Shown: positions 1 through 6,601 of the stretch, piece by piece
Position numbering within the stretch: position 1 is the first letter of the stretch
Layout: each line of letters begins with the position of its first letter
Assembly (NCBI GenBank): GCA_030040595.1
Contig: JASHTL010000042.1
Coordinates: 1 to 9,537 of the forward strand
Source: Microcaldota archaeon
GTDB taxonomy: Archaea > Micrarchaeota > Micrarchaeia > Micrarchaeales > CABMGC01
DNA: 9,537 nt
Direction of reading: 5' to 3'
Made by a program: the position numbers and the translations under genes
The notes under the pieces: generated by a model
What the model saw: only the letters and a program-made list of their open reading frames with translations
Told to the model about the DNA's origin: nothing
Database searches by the model: none

Positions 1-187
1 TAGAACCGTACCGCAGAATTTAAAAAGAGCATTACGTTGAATTATGCATTAATTTATGCATAAGTTACTTTATACATCGAATAGCATCTAGTCTAGGCTC
101 CTTTGGAATGCAGCAGGAGAAGTGCGCCATTTTCATAGCATGCCACGAAAGTGATAAATCATATACCTAACGTAAGGCTCAGGAGCA
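1..187. other. Non-coding left flank, no gene recognised
   Basis: No open reading frame here looks like a real gene. The longest ATG-initiated plus-strand frame noticed is a 20-codon frame at 108-170 with no supporting signal. The stretch is AT-rich at its left end and contains the inverted repeat at 42-63 and a TATA-like TTTATACA around 69-76. Part of it lies downstream of the minus-strand tRNA gene and would hold that gene's terminator, but I see no convincing T-rich tract next to the tRNA 3' end. The AT-rich first 30 bases could be the promoter of a gene beyond the left edge; that cannot be decided here. Confidence 0.5.
42..63. repeat. Inverted repeat with perfect 8-bp arms
   Basis: The arms TTATGCAT (42-49) and ATGCATAA (56-63) are perfect reverse complements separated by TAATTT. 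Because ATGCAT is itself a palindrome, TTATGCAT also recurs in direct orientation at 54-61. The short AT-rich spacer and dyad symmetry resemble an operator for a dimeric winged-helix regulator rather than a terminator, since no T-run follows. It could control a gene to the left of the window. Seen directly in the sequence; the function is inferred. Confidence 0.5.
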
Positions 188-260
188 TAGTCCCAGCCAG
201 ATTCGAACTGGCGTCAACGGGTTCAGAGCCCGCTATCCTTGACCACTAGACTATGGGACT
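188..260 (-). tRNA. tRNA-Gln, anticodon CUG
   Basis: Read on the minus strand this is a complete 73-base cloverleaf. The 7-bp acceptor stem is AGTCCCA/TGGGACT with discriminator A. The D stem GTCT/GGAT has a 9-base loop containing GG. The anticodon stem GCGGG/CCCGT encloses the loop CTCTGAA, so the anticodon is CTG (codon CAG). The T stem GCCAG/CTGGC has the loop TTCGAAT. The variable region is short (4 bases), there is no intron, and CCA is not encoded, so it would be added after transcription. In archaea this tRNA is normally charged first with Glu and then amidated by GatDE; those genes are not in the window. A TATA element lies about 34 bases upstream (see 285-304). Confidence 0.95.
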
Positions 261-284
261 GCATTGGCTGTAGACTCTTTAACT

Positions 285-304
285 CAATTCTTATATAAGT
301 ATTG
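285..304. promoter_or_regulatory. Palindromic TATA region shared by tRNA-Gln and the protease gene
   Basis: CAATTCTTATATAAGTATTG is symmetrical except for one position in each half. Its core CTTATATAAG (290-299) is a perfect palindrome and a good archaeal TATA box on both strands. The centre is about 34 bases before the tRNA 5' end (minus strand) and about 53 bases before the ATG at 348 (plus strand). Initiation some 25 bases away in each direction would give a short tRNA leader and an mRNA leader of roughly 27 bases. No second clear TATA box exists between the two genes. Use in both directions is inferred. Confidence 0.6.
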
Positions 305-347
305 CTGCCTTATCTTACTTAACAGTCTTTAATTCTCAAGCGATACT

Positions 348-1091
348 ATGGCAATCATGTACAGGGAGCATCTCACGTTCGCGCGTGAGCTTCAGGAGAT
401 ACTGATAGCTGACCTGATACTAATAGTGGCCTTCGACCTCACGCTGGTCGGCGGTCTTGCCAACCTGCGAACCGGATTCGACGTGTTCCTCTACTTCCTT
501 CCAATCTCTGCAGTTGGCGTGACGCTCTCATTCGTGCTCCATGAGATGATGCACAAGTTTGTTGCACAGAAGTTCGGCGCCATAGCCGCGTTCATGATGT
601 CGCAGATGGGTGCAGTGATAACCATAATAACTGCAATGCTAGGCTTCCTGATAGGCATACCCGGCGCTACAGTTATATACACCAATACTTTCACCAAGCG
701 GGAGGAGGGAATAGTCTCGCTTGCCGGACCCCTTACCAACTTTGTGGTATTTGCGATATTCTTCATAGCAGGACTTGCCCTATTCCCGAACTTCATGTCG
801 AGCATAGGAAACACCTTCAACTACTTCACGCGGAACAGCTACGTGGAGAACGTGATCAACTTCACCCTCTTCATAAGCATACTTCTGGCATTCTTCAACA
901 TGCTGCCCATCTATCCGCTTGACGGAAGCAAGATACTTAGGTGGAACAAGCCCCTGTACGCTGGCATGATAGCGCTTATCTTCGTGATATTCGCGTCAAT
1001 AATAGGAATAGGACCACTCCTCATCGACATGGTCTTCTGGCTTATAATCGCCCTTGTCTTCTCCCTCTTCTACAGGGGAATAGGGCTCTGA
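348..1091 (+). CDS. Site-2 protease (M50) family membrane metalloprotease
   Basis: Polytopic membrane protein of 247 residues, probably a zinc protease that cuts within or near the membrane. The hallmarks of the family are present: HEMMH at residues 65-69 (two zinc-binding His and the catalytic Glu) inside a hydrophobic segment, GPLTN at 127-131, and a second membrane motif ending PLDG at 190-193, preceded by N184 and P187, where D192 would be the third zinc ligand. Hydrophobic segments lie near 17-37, 49-70, 85-110, 125-147, 170-193 and 203-245. There is no PDZ or CBS domain, so it is a minimal form. Substrates cannot be told from context; the partner genes are a divergent tRNA and a convergent leuS. 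The start at 348 is the first in-frame ATG after the expected transcription start, but ATG 357 (M4) is possible and no clear Shine-Dalgarno site precedes either. Confidence 0.88.
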   Translation: MAIMYREHLTFARELQEILIADLILIVAFDLTLVGGLANLRTGFDVFLYFLPISAVGVTLSFVLHEMMHKFVAQKFGAIAAFMMSQMGAVITIITAMLGFLIGIPGATVIYTNTFTKREEGIVSLAGPLTNFVVFAIFFIAGLALFPNFMSSIGNTFNYFTRNSYVENVINFTLFISILLAFFNMLPIYPLDGSKILRWNKPLYAGMIALIFVIFASIIGIGPLLIDMVFWLIIALVFSLFYRGIGL

Positions 1092-3953
1092 TCACTCTGC
1101 ATTGATGCACGGTTTCTCAGGCATGGATCTCTTTGCCCTTGGCGACTTGGACTCTGATTCCTTCTCAATAGTGACTTTCAGCCCCACCATGCTGCCTATG
1201 TAATATTTAGCCTCTTCGAGTAGTGAGAGTTCATCTGCCTGGGTGATCCCGCTTTCCTTTAGTCCTGCCATTTTCTTCGCTAGCGCGTTCATGTAGTCTG
1301 CCACTGCTCCGATCTCCACCTTTGTGGCGCTCTCTCCTAACGCCTTCGCCTTGTCACTCTTTACGGAATCCATGGCCTTGCCTACGCTCTTCGTCTCTGC
1401 CAGAAGATTGCTAGCCATCCTCTTCCAGTCGTCTGCAACAATCAACCTTATCTCCTTCGGATGTTTCCCTCCCTTCTTTGACACTATCTCCAAGACCTGC
1501 CTTGAATCCGCTATGACACTGTCTACAATATCCTCCTGCCTTTCTACCTTATCGCTCACCATCGATTCGTCAGGCATGGGCCATTTCTCTATTGATGCGA
1601 ATGTCTGCCCGCCCAGCAGGTGCCATATCTCCTCGGATATGTGCGGCGTTATCGGAGAGAGCATCAGCGTTACTGCAGAGAGGTACTCCTTCACCACCAC
1701 TGAATTATCTCCTCCGCGCGCAAAATATCTCTTAAGCTCGAGTATGGAGTTGTAAAGCATATCTGTCGATGCCACCCTTAGTTCAAGGATATCCATCGAT
1801 TTGGTGACCGTGTCTATCTTCCTGTTCAGCTTCGAGTAGAGCCAGTAATCTATGTGCTTTAACGAGCCCGATCCAAGGTTGCCCACGTTTGCCGCGCTAT
1901 TGTACAGGTACTCAAGCCTCTCGCCCACCCCGCTTACTGCATCAGGACTGTAGTTCGAATCGTTGAAGAGGTCTACTGCCGCTATTACGACGAACCTTAG
2001 CGGATCTGCGCCGTACTTCTCTATCCCATCAGACAGAGGCACTATGTTGCCCAGGCTCTTGCTCATCTTCTCTCCCTCGCTCAGCACTGTGCCGTTCACC
2101 ACTATCTGCTTCGGCCAGTACTCCTTCGGGAATATCGCCACATGGTTGTATAGGTACATTGTAAGGTGGTTGAAGATAAGGTCAGGCGAGGAGTGCCTGG
2201 ATGTGCTCTTGTACCAGTACTCGAAAGATTCCCGCGCCTTCCTGAGAATGTCGTAGTCTATGCCTAGGCTCTTTGAAATGTCGTCAGCGTCACCCTTGCC
2301 GAGCAGCGCATAGTCGAAGAACTGCGGTGTCAACTTTTCAGGCGGGAGGTTCCTGACCATAGGCATTATCGTGTAGAGCGACATGTAGATCGTGGAATCG
2401 GAGAGCGATTCTATTATATAATTCCTGTCTACCGGAAACCTGGTCCCAAGCCCTTGCGCCCTAGCAACCGCACGGAGATCTATCCACTCTATGGCTGACT
2501 CGAATACCCTCCTGCTCTTGTCCGGGAGAACCTTTACACTAGGGAACAAGTCAGCAACGCTCTTCTTCCACTCCTTGTCACCGTAATTGAGAAACCACTG
2601 GTTCTCAACTATCTTCACCACTATCTTGTGTCCGGACCTGCAGTAGACTGGGCTGTTTACGAGCACGAATAAGCTGAAACCCTTTCCGGATTTTGTAAGC
2701 TCATCCTTTATCTTATCCCTTGCATCGGGCTCTGACATACCCTCATATCCTTTTGCGATCATCCTGCCCCAATGCGATTCGTCCTTATACTCGAGCTTTG
2801 TTGCCTCCTCAATTGCGTTGTCGCTTGAGCCTGCGCTTGCATCCAAAAGGGCAAGATATGCAGCCGCAGGAACGTCACTCTCCTTCATCTTTGCCCTGCC
2901 TGCCTGTTTTCCCGGTTCTATTTCAATTACCTTTATTGGCTTTATCCCTGCTGCAACAGCATTTCCGCTCAGTCTTAGTCTCTCAAGCGCAGCGTAATCA
3001 AAGGGAGCATGGGCCGGCACGCTCATTACCAGTCCAGTGCCGACAGCCTCTTTTACGAAGAATCCTGGAAGAACAGGCATCTTTGCGCCTGTCAGCGGGT
3101 TTATGCAGACGTTTCCAAGAAGCTCTTCTCCGGGAACCTCCTTTGCAACGCTTATCTTGAGCTGGTGAGCAAGAGGTTCTATCGCCTCCTTGGCAATGTA
3201 ATAGCTGCCGCTCCTGCCATCTATGTTACATAATGCGTATGTTGCTTCAGCCTTCACGAAAAGGTTGGTGACGCCTGGCAGGGTTTCTGGCCTAAACGTG
3301 GTGCAGAGCATGAACTCGCCTTTGCCGTCTACCTCAAACGCCACTGCAGTCTCTTCCTCTATCTCCGGTTCCACATCGTGAAGCGTGTCGTGCATGCCCA
3401 CAGCGTTGTTCTCTACAGGGCACCATCCCACAGGGTGCCTACCCTGAGTGAGGAACCCTTTCTCGTTCAGGATGCCGAACTGCCACTCTATGAACTTGCT
3501 GTAATACGGGTCTATGGAGAAGAGCTTTCTACGCCAGTCTATGCTGTATCCGGCCTTATGCATCCCATTCTCTATCTCATTGGCGAAATAATTGGCTATG
3601 TAGAGAGGGTCAGTCATCTTCTCCATCTCATCATGCGGTATATGGAAGATCCTGAGTTCCCTTATCAGCTCCTCGTCCTTGCCCTGCAGCCTCTTTGCAA
3701 ACGCCAGTATTGGCGTTCCCGTGCCATGGAACCCCATAGGGTACAGGACGTTGAAGCCCTGCATGCGCTTGTACCTTGCCAGCACGTCTGCAGTCCCGTA
3801 AGTCCTCATATGGCCTATGTGCTGCGGTGCGTTGACATAAGGATAAGCTGCAGTCACCATATATGGCTCCTTGGGGCCGATGTCGCCCTCGAAGATCTTG
3901 GACTTATCCCACTCGGCCTGCCATTTCCTCTCTATCTCTTTGTAATTTATCAT
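1092..3953 (-). CDS. leuS: Leucyl-tRNA synthetase, archaeal/eukaryotic type
   Basis: Class I synthetase that charges tRNA-Leu with leucine in the cytoplasm. It is 953 residues long, normal for the archaeal form. The HIGH motif is at 45-48, preceded by AYPYVNAP. The CP1 editing domain covers roughly 200-430, with TTFRPET at 218-224 and GTGLVMSVPAHAPFDY at 305-320, where D319 matches the conserved editing Asp. The catalytic core resumes with IESLSDSTIYM around 514-524, and KMSKS is at 629-633. The helical anticodon-binding domain follows (about 700-800), and a C-terminal domain ends in a basic tail with PEKPCINAE. I recall the conserved archaeal terminus contacting the tRNA-Leu long arm as having a similar pattern, but did not check this. 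All key motifs are intact. It is transcribed away from the export operon and its stop codon abuts that of the protease gene. Confidence 0.98.
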   Translation of the reverse strand: MINYKEIERKWQAEWDKSKIFEGDIGPKEPYMVTAAYPYVNAPQHIGHMRTYGTADVLARYKRMQGFNVLYPMGFHGTGTPILAFAKRLQGKDEELIRELRIFHIPHDEMEKMTDPLYIANYFANEIENGMHKAGYSIDWRRKLFSIDPYYSKFIEWQFGILNEKGFLTQGRHPVGWCPVENNAVGMHDTLHDVEPEIEEETAVAFEVDGKGEFMLCTTFRPETLPGVTNLFVKAEATYALCNIDGRSGSYYIAKEAIEPLAHQLKISVAKEVPGEELLGNVCINPLTGAKMPVLPGFFVKEAVGTGLVMSVPAHAPFDYAALERLRLSGNAVAAGIKPIKVIEIEPGKQAGRAKMKESDVPAAAYLALLDASAGSSDNAIEEATKLEYKDESHWGRMIAKGYEGMSEPDARDKIKDELTKSGKGFSLFVLVNSPVYCRSGHKIVVKIVENQWFLNYGDKEWKKSVADLFPSVKVLPDKSRRVFESAIEWIDLRAVARAQGLGTRFPVDRNYIIESLSDSTIYMSLYTIMPMVRNLPPEKLTPQFFDYALLGKGDADDISKSLGIDYDILRKARESFEYWYKSTSRHSSPDLIFNHLTMYLYNHVAIFPKEYWPKQIVVNGTVLSEGEKMSKSLGNIVPLSDGIEKYGADPLRFVVIAAVDLFNDSNYSPDAVSGVGERLEYLYNSAANVGNLGSGSLKHIDYWLYSKLNRKIDTVTKSMDILELRVASTDMLYNSILELKRYFARGGDNSVVVKEYLSAVTLMLSPITPHISEEIWHLLGGQTFASIEKWPMPDESMVSDKVERQEDIVDSVIADSRQVLEIVSKKGGKHPKEIRLIVADDWKRMASNLLAETKSVGKAMDSVKSDKAKALGESATKVEIGAVADYMNALAKKMAGLKESGITQADELSLLEEAKYYIGSMVGLKVTIEKESESKSPRAKRSMPEKPCINAE

Positions 3954-3969
3954 GAGAATGCACGCAGAT

Positions 3970-4007
3970 GACGCTGTGCGATATGCTGTATAAATGTGAC
4001 GCAGTGC
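3970..4007. repeat. Imperfect 10-bp direct repeat flanking the leuS TATA box
   Basis: GACGCTGTGC (3970-3979) and GACGCAGTGC (3998-4007) match at 9 of 10 bases and sit on either side of the TATA core at 3989-3995, with repeat starts 28 bases apart. This could be a regulator-binding pair or chance; the bases are seen, the role is inferred. Confidence 0.3.
3989..3995 (-). promoter_or_regulatory. Probable TATA box of leuS
   Basis: On the minus strand the sequence CATTTATAC (3988-3996) places a TATA core about 38 bases before the leuS ATG. Initiation would fall near 3966 and give a leader of roughly a dozen bases, consistent with the lack of a Shine-Dalgarno site. A second, weaker TTATAAGC (minus, 4006-4013) would give a leader of about 30 bases and is the alternative. 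Confidence 0.5.
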
Positions 4008-4061
4008 TTATAACCCTTACATAATGACGAATCTCCCAGCGATGTTGCGATTGCAGCGTAT

Positions 4062-4079
4062 GGTATACATTTATATACC
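4062..4079. promoter_or_regulatory. Palindrome overlapping the TATA box of the export operon
   Basis: GGTATA (4062-4067) and TATACC (4074-4079) are perfect inverted arms around CATTTA. The right half contains TTATATA (4071-4077), the best plus-strand TATA box in this intergenic region, about 50 bases before the PadR-family ATG. A protein bound to this dyad would block TBP, so it is a natural candidate operator for autoregulation by the PadR-type protein encoded just downstream. Operator function is inferred. Confidence 0.6.
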
Positions 4080-4100
4080 TGTTAGTGTATAGTTAAAATA

Positions 4101-4114
4101 GTTTAGATCTAAAC
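4101..4114. promoter_or_regulatory. Perfect 14-bp palindrome at the expected transcription start
   Basis: GTTTAGATCTAAAC is a perfect 14-base palindrome. It lies about 27-40 bases after the TATA core at 4071-4077, over or just after the predicted initiation site near 4100 and just ahead of the GGAGG ribosome site. Its centre is 37 bases from the centre of the TATA palindrome. This is the standard place for an operator that blocks polymerase; the arms do not match the first palindrome, so two proteins or only one true operator are possible. Confidence 0.55.
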
Positions 4115-4118
4115 CAGT

Positions 4119-4123
4119 GGAGG
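4119..4123 (+). promoter_or_regulatory. Shine-Dalgarno site GGAGG that questions the PadR start
   Basis: A full GGAGG ends only one base before ATG 4125, closer than usual. The next in-frame codon, GTG at 4128, is spaced 4 bases away and is a better-placed start. The protein would lose only its first residue either way. Confidence 0.5.
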
Positions 4124-4124
4124 A

Positions 4125-4505
4125 ATGGTGAACCAAGCCCGTGGCCCTTTTGGAAGAGGAGGATTTCCCTCCCTAGACAGAGACATGGCCAGGGGGATAA
4201 TGAAGATAGCGATACTCAGCTGCATTAAAGGGGGCGTAAAGTACCCATACGCAATCCTAAAAAAGATGAAAGGCCATCACACCGCGCTTTCCCCATTCGT
4301 AAATAAGAACGATATGTATAACCTGACCACAACCCTCGAGAGGGAGGGCTACATAAAGAGCAAGACCACGCTGAATGGAAAGAAGGCTCTTAAGATATAT
4401 ACGATAACTGAGAAAGGGGCGAGGATCGTAAGGAACAAGGACCTTATAATCAAAAGGACTTTCAAGGACATGCAACATCTAATACGCGAGGGATTCAATG
4501 GCTGA
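4125..4505 (+). CDS. PadR-family winged-helix transcriptional regulator
   Basis: Small cytoplasmic DNA-binding protein of 126 residues, the size of short (s1-type) PadR regulators. A Gly/Arg-rich leader, GPFGRGGF at 7-14, comes before the winged-helix core (about 25-105). The core has the PadR pattern of a helix ILSCIKGGVKYPYAILKKM, a recognition region around M64-Y65 with LTTTLEREGYI at 67-77, and a wing ending IYTITEKGARIV at 91-102. The last 25 residues form the helix used for dimerisation in this family. PadR proteins commonly repress adjacent multidrug exporter genes and are released by a ligand; here the next two genes are an ABC exporter whose ATPase start lies inside this gene (8-base overlap). 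Two palindromes upstream (4062-4079, 4101-4114) fit autoregulation. The ligand is unknown. A start at GTG 4128 is possible. Confidence 0.82.
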   Translation: MVNQARGPFGRGGFPSLDRDMARGIMKIAILSCIKGGVKYPYAILKKMKGHHTALSPFVNKNDMYNLTTTLEREGYIKSKTTLNGKKALKIYTITEKGARIVRNKDLIIKRTFKDMQHLIREGFNG

Positions 4506-5496
4506 ATATAGCATCGAGATAGAGCATCTTGTAAAGAAGTTCGGCAGCCTAGTCGCGGTAAATGACATAAACCTCAGTATCAAAAAGGGCGAGATCTTCG
4601 GGCTACTCGGCCCTAACGGCGCGGGAAAAAGCACAACCATAAACATGATCCTTGGCCTTCTTACTCCTAATTCCGGTAAAATTCTTGTAAACGGCATAGA
4701 TATGCAGAAGAACCCTGATGTCGCAAAGAAGCAGATAGGCATAGTCACGCAGGAAACGGTTGTCGAGGCTGAGTTGACAGCGGAGCAGAACCTGATGATA
4801 TTCGGCAAGCTTTACCATATTCCCGAGCCTGAATTGCAGAAAGACATAAACTTCGCACTCGAGCTCTCAGACCTTACCAAATTCAAGCACTCTTATGCAG
4901 GCACATTCTCTGGAGGGATGAAGCGGCGCCTTGAGGTGTCGAAGGCGCTCATGCATGCGCCGCAGGTGCTTCTCCTTGACGAACCTACTACCGGGCTCGA
5001 TGTCCAGAACAGGTCCGGAATATGGGACCTGCTGAGAAAGATAAACAAGGAGCAGAACGTGACTATACTGATGACGACACAGTATCTGGAGGAAGCTGAC
5101 CAGCTCTGCAACAGGATTGGCATAATAGACCATGGCAAACTTATAGCGCTCGGCACACCTGCGGAGCTAAGGCAGAAAATCGGAGTGGGCAGCATTATAG
5201 AAGTATCAGCAGACAGGGAAGACCTCCAAAGAGTTGCAAAGGCATTCGATAAAGCAGGATTGGAACCAAAAATATTAAGCAACAAGGTCACAGCTTCGGG
5301 TGGCAGTAATGCCACAAAGAAGATTGAGGCCCTTGTTAAGGAGATATCTACGATGAAGATATCAATACACAACATAAGCATGCACGAGCCCACTATAGAC
5401 GACGTTTTCCTGAAGCTGACTGGTTCAGAAGTGAGGGACACTGCGGGAGAATACACATCAACCAGGGGAAGCTTCATGGCAGGCAGAGGTAGATGA
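4498..5496 (+). CDS. ABC exporter ATPase, DrrA-like
   Basis: Cytoplasmic ATPase of 332 residues that would power the permease encoded next. Motifs in order: Walker A GPNGAGKST (38-46), Q-loop Gln 85, signature FSGGM (137-141), Walker B VLLLDEP (157-163), D-loop GLD (166-168). The switch position reads TTQYLEEAD (193-201), with Gln 195 where most ABC ATPases have His; I recall Gln there in the DrrA antibiotic-export subgroup. The C-terminal region (about 230-332) is the extension typical of DrrA-like proteins, with HEPTIDDVFLKLTG at 296-309. A good ribosome site, GAGGG (4488-4492), lies 5 bases before ATG 4498, which overlaps the end of the PadR gene. The substrate could be a lipid, drug-like compound or surface glycan; sequence alone does not tell. 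Confidence 0.95.
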   Translation: MAEYSIEIEHLVKKFGSLVAVNDINLSIKKGEIFGLLGPNGAGKSTTINMILGLLTPNSGKILVNGIDMQKNPDVAKKQIGIVTQETVVEAELTAEQNLMIFGKLYHIPEPELQKDINFALELSDLTKFKHSYAGTFSGGMKRRLEVSKALMHAPQVLLLDEPTTGLDVQNRSGIWDLLRKINKEQNVTILMTTQYLEEADQLCNRIGIIDHGKLIALGTPAELRQKIGVGSIIEVSADREDLQRVAKAFDKAGLEPKILSNKVTASGGSNATKKIEALVKEISTMKISIHNISMHEPTIDDVFLKLTGSEVRDTAGEYTSTRGSFMAGRGR

Positions 5497-5497
5497 G

Positions 5498-6601
5498 ATG
5501 AGTTTGCTCGGAGACACATACACGCTCCTTCTAAGGGAGATGCTGATATTCAAGAAGAACCTCATTCCCAACGTAATGAGGTCATTGATCTTCCCGCTCC
5601 TGTTCATAATCCTACTGGGCAGTTTCGGAAGCACTCCGAAAAACGTGCCTGTAGCTGTGGTAAACTACGACAATGGGCTTAGCTCGTTCAACTTCATAAA
5701 CCAGCTCGAGCTGGGCGGCAGCATAAACGTCGTATCCGAGACAAACCAGCAGCAGGCCATGGCCCTACTCTCGGAAAGTCAGGTTGCCGCGGTAATTGTA
5801 ATACCCGCCGGCTTCTCCCAGACAAACGGCGCAGGGTCTAACGTATACGTTTATCTTGACAATTCACAGCCGCAGTCTGCCGATGTCGTAAGCACGAAGG
5901 TAAGCGCGATAGCCTCGCAGTTTGGCGTGGCAACAGCAGACAGCCCTGTCACGGTTACCACGAATTATGTCTACGGGGCTGGAAGCAACTACCTGAGCTT
6001 CGTGGTTGGCGGTCTGCTTGTCATGGTAGCTGCATTCGGCGCCGTGTTCACCTCCGGATTCACTGTGCTAAGCGACAGGCAGCTCGGAAACCTCAAGGCA
6101 TTCCTTACCACGCCGATAAACGAGCTTGCAATCCTGCTAAGCAAGGTGCTGTACGGCACATTCCAGTCGTTCCTCTCAGCATTGATAGGCTTCATCATAG
6201 GCATACTCTACGGCGCGACAGTTGCTGCAGGAGTCGTTGGTTCGATAGAGCTCATATGGGTAATCTTCCTTGTGGGCCTTGCCTTCAGCGCAATGGCAAT
6301 AATGTTCGCTTCAATAGCAAAGCAGTTCCAGAACTACGCAATGATGGCCCAGACTACTGTAATGCCGCTCTCTTTCCTTGCAGGAGCTTTCGTGCCTGTG
6401 ACGCTGCTCCCCGTATTCCTTCTTCCGCTGGTTGCCGTAAACCCTCTGACATATGCTGTAAACGCTGTAAGGGACGTGATGATAAGGGGGTTCCTGCCAC
6501 TGAGCACGCTCCTGTTCACTTCAGTGGTACTGCTCATCTTCACAGGCGTGATGATGGCGCTTGCGCTTGTCTTCTTTAGGAAGACGAGCAAGGAAATATG
6601 A
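5498..6601 (+). CDS. ABC-2 type exporter permease
   Basis: Membrane subunit of 367 residues partnering the ATPase just upstream. The layout is that of ABC-2 permeases: one membrane segment (about 28-44), a large domain outside the membrane (about 45-160, beginning with VPVAVVNYDNG at 50-60), and a block of five further segments near 165-190, 210-238, 247-273, 284-313 and 337-360. A cytoplasmic stretch after the second segment carries LSDRQLGNLKAFLTTPIN (191-208), and SFLAGAFVPVTLLP (292-305) with NPLTYAVNAVRDVM (315-328) matches the conserved C-terminal half of the family. The gene begins one base after the ATPase stop, with GAGGT (5486-5490) 7 bases before its ATG. The large external domain could contact the secreted protein encoded next. 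Confidence 0.93.
   Translation: MSLLGDTYTLLLREMLIFKKNLIPNVMRSLIFPLLFIILLGSFGSTPKNVPVAVVNYDNGLSSFNFINQLELGGSINVVSETNQQQAMALLSESQVAAVIVIPAGFSQTNGAGSNVYVYLDNSQPQSADVVSTKVSAIASQFGVATADSPVTVTTNYVYGAGSNYLSFVVGGLLVMVAAFGAVFTSGFTVLSDRQLGNLKAFLTTPINELAILLSKVLYGTFQSFLSALIGFIIGILYGATVAAGVVGSIELIWVIFLVGLAFSAMAIMFASIAKQFQNYAMMAQTTVMPLSFLAGAFVPVTLLPVFLLPLVAVNPLTYAVNAVRDVMIRGFLPLSTLLFTSVVLLIFTGVMMALALVFFRKTSKEI

Noticed and set aside
98..118. Possible hairpin CTCCT...AGGAG downstream of the tRNA gene
   Set aside because: The stem is only 5 bp with a 12-base loop and no T-run on either strand, so it does not support a terminator.
108..170. A 20-codon plus-strand frame starting MQQEKCAIF, with a TATA-like element upstream
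   Set aside because: Too short to judge, no ribosome site, and no resemblance to a known small protein; it could also be chance.
3378..3971. A 197-codon open frame on the plus strand opposite leuS
   Set aside because: It lies entirely antisense to the well-supported leuS reading frame, shows no recognisable motif and has no promoter or ribosome site.
4893..5519. A 208-codon open frame on the minus strand
   Set aside because: It is opposite the ABC ATPase, whose Walker A, signature and Walker B motifs are intact; the antisense frame is Ser-rich shadow sequence.
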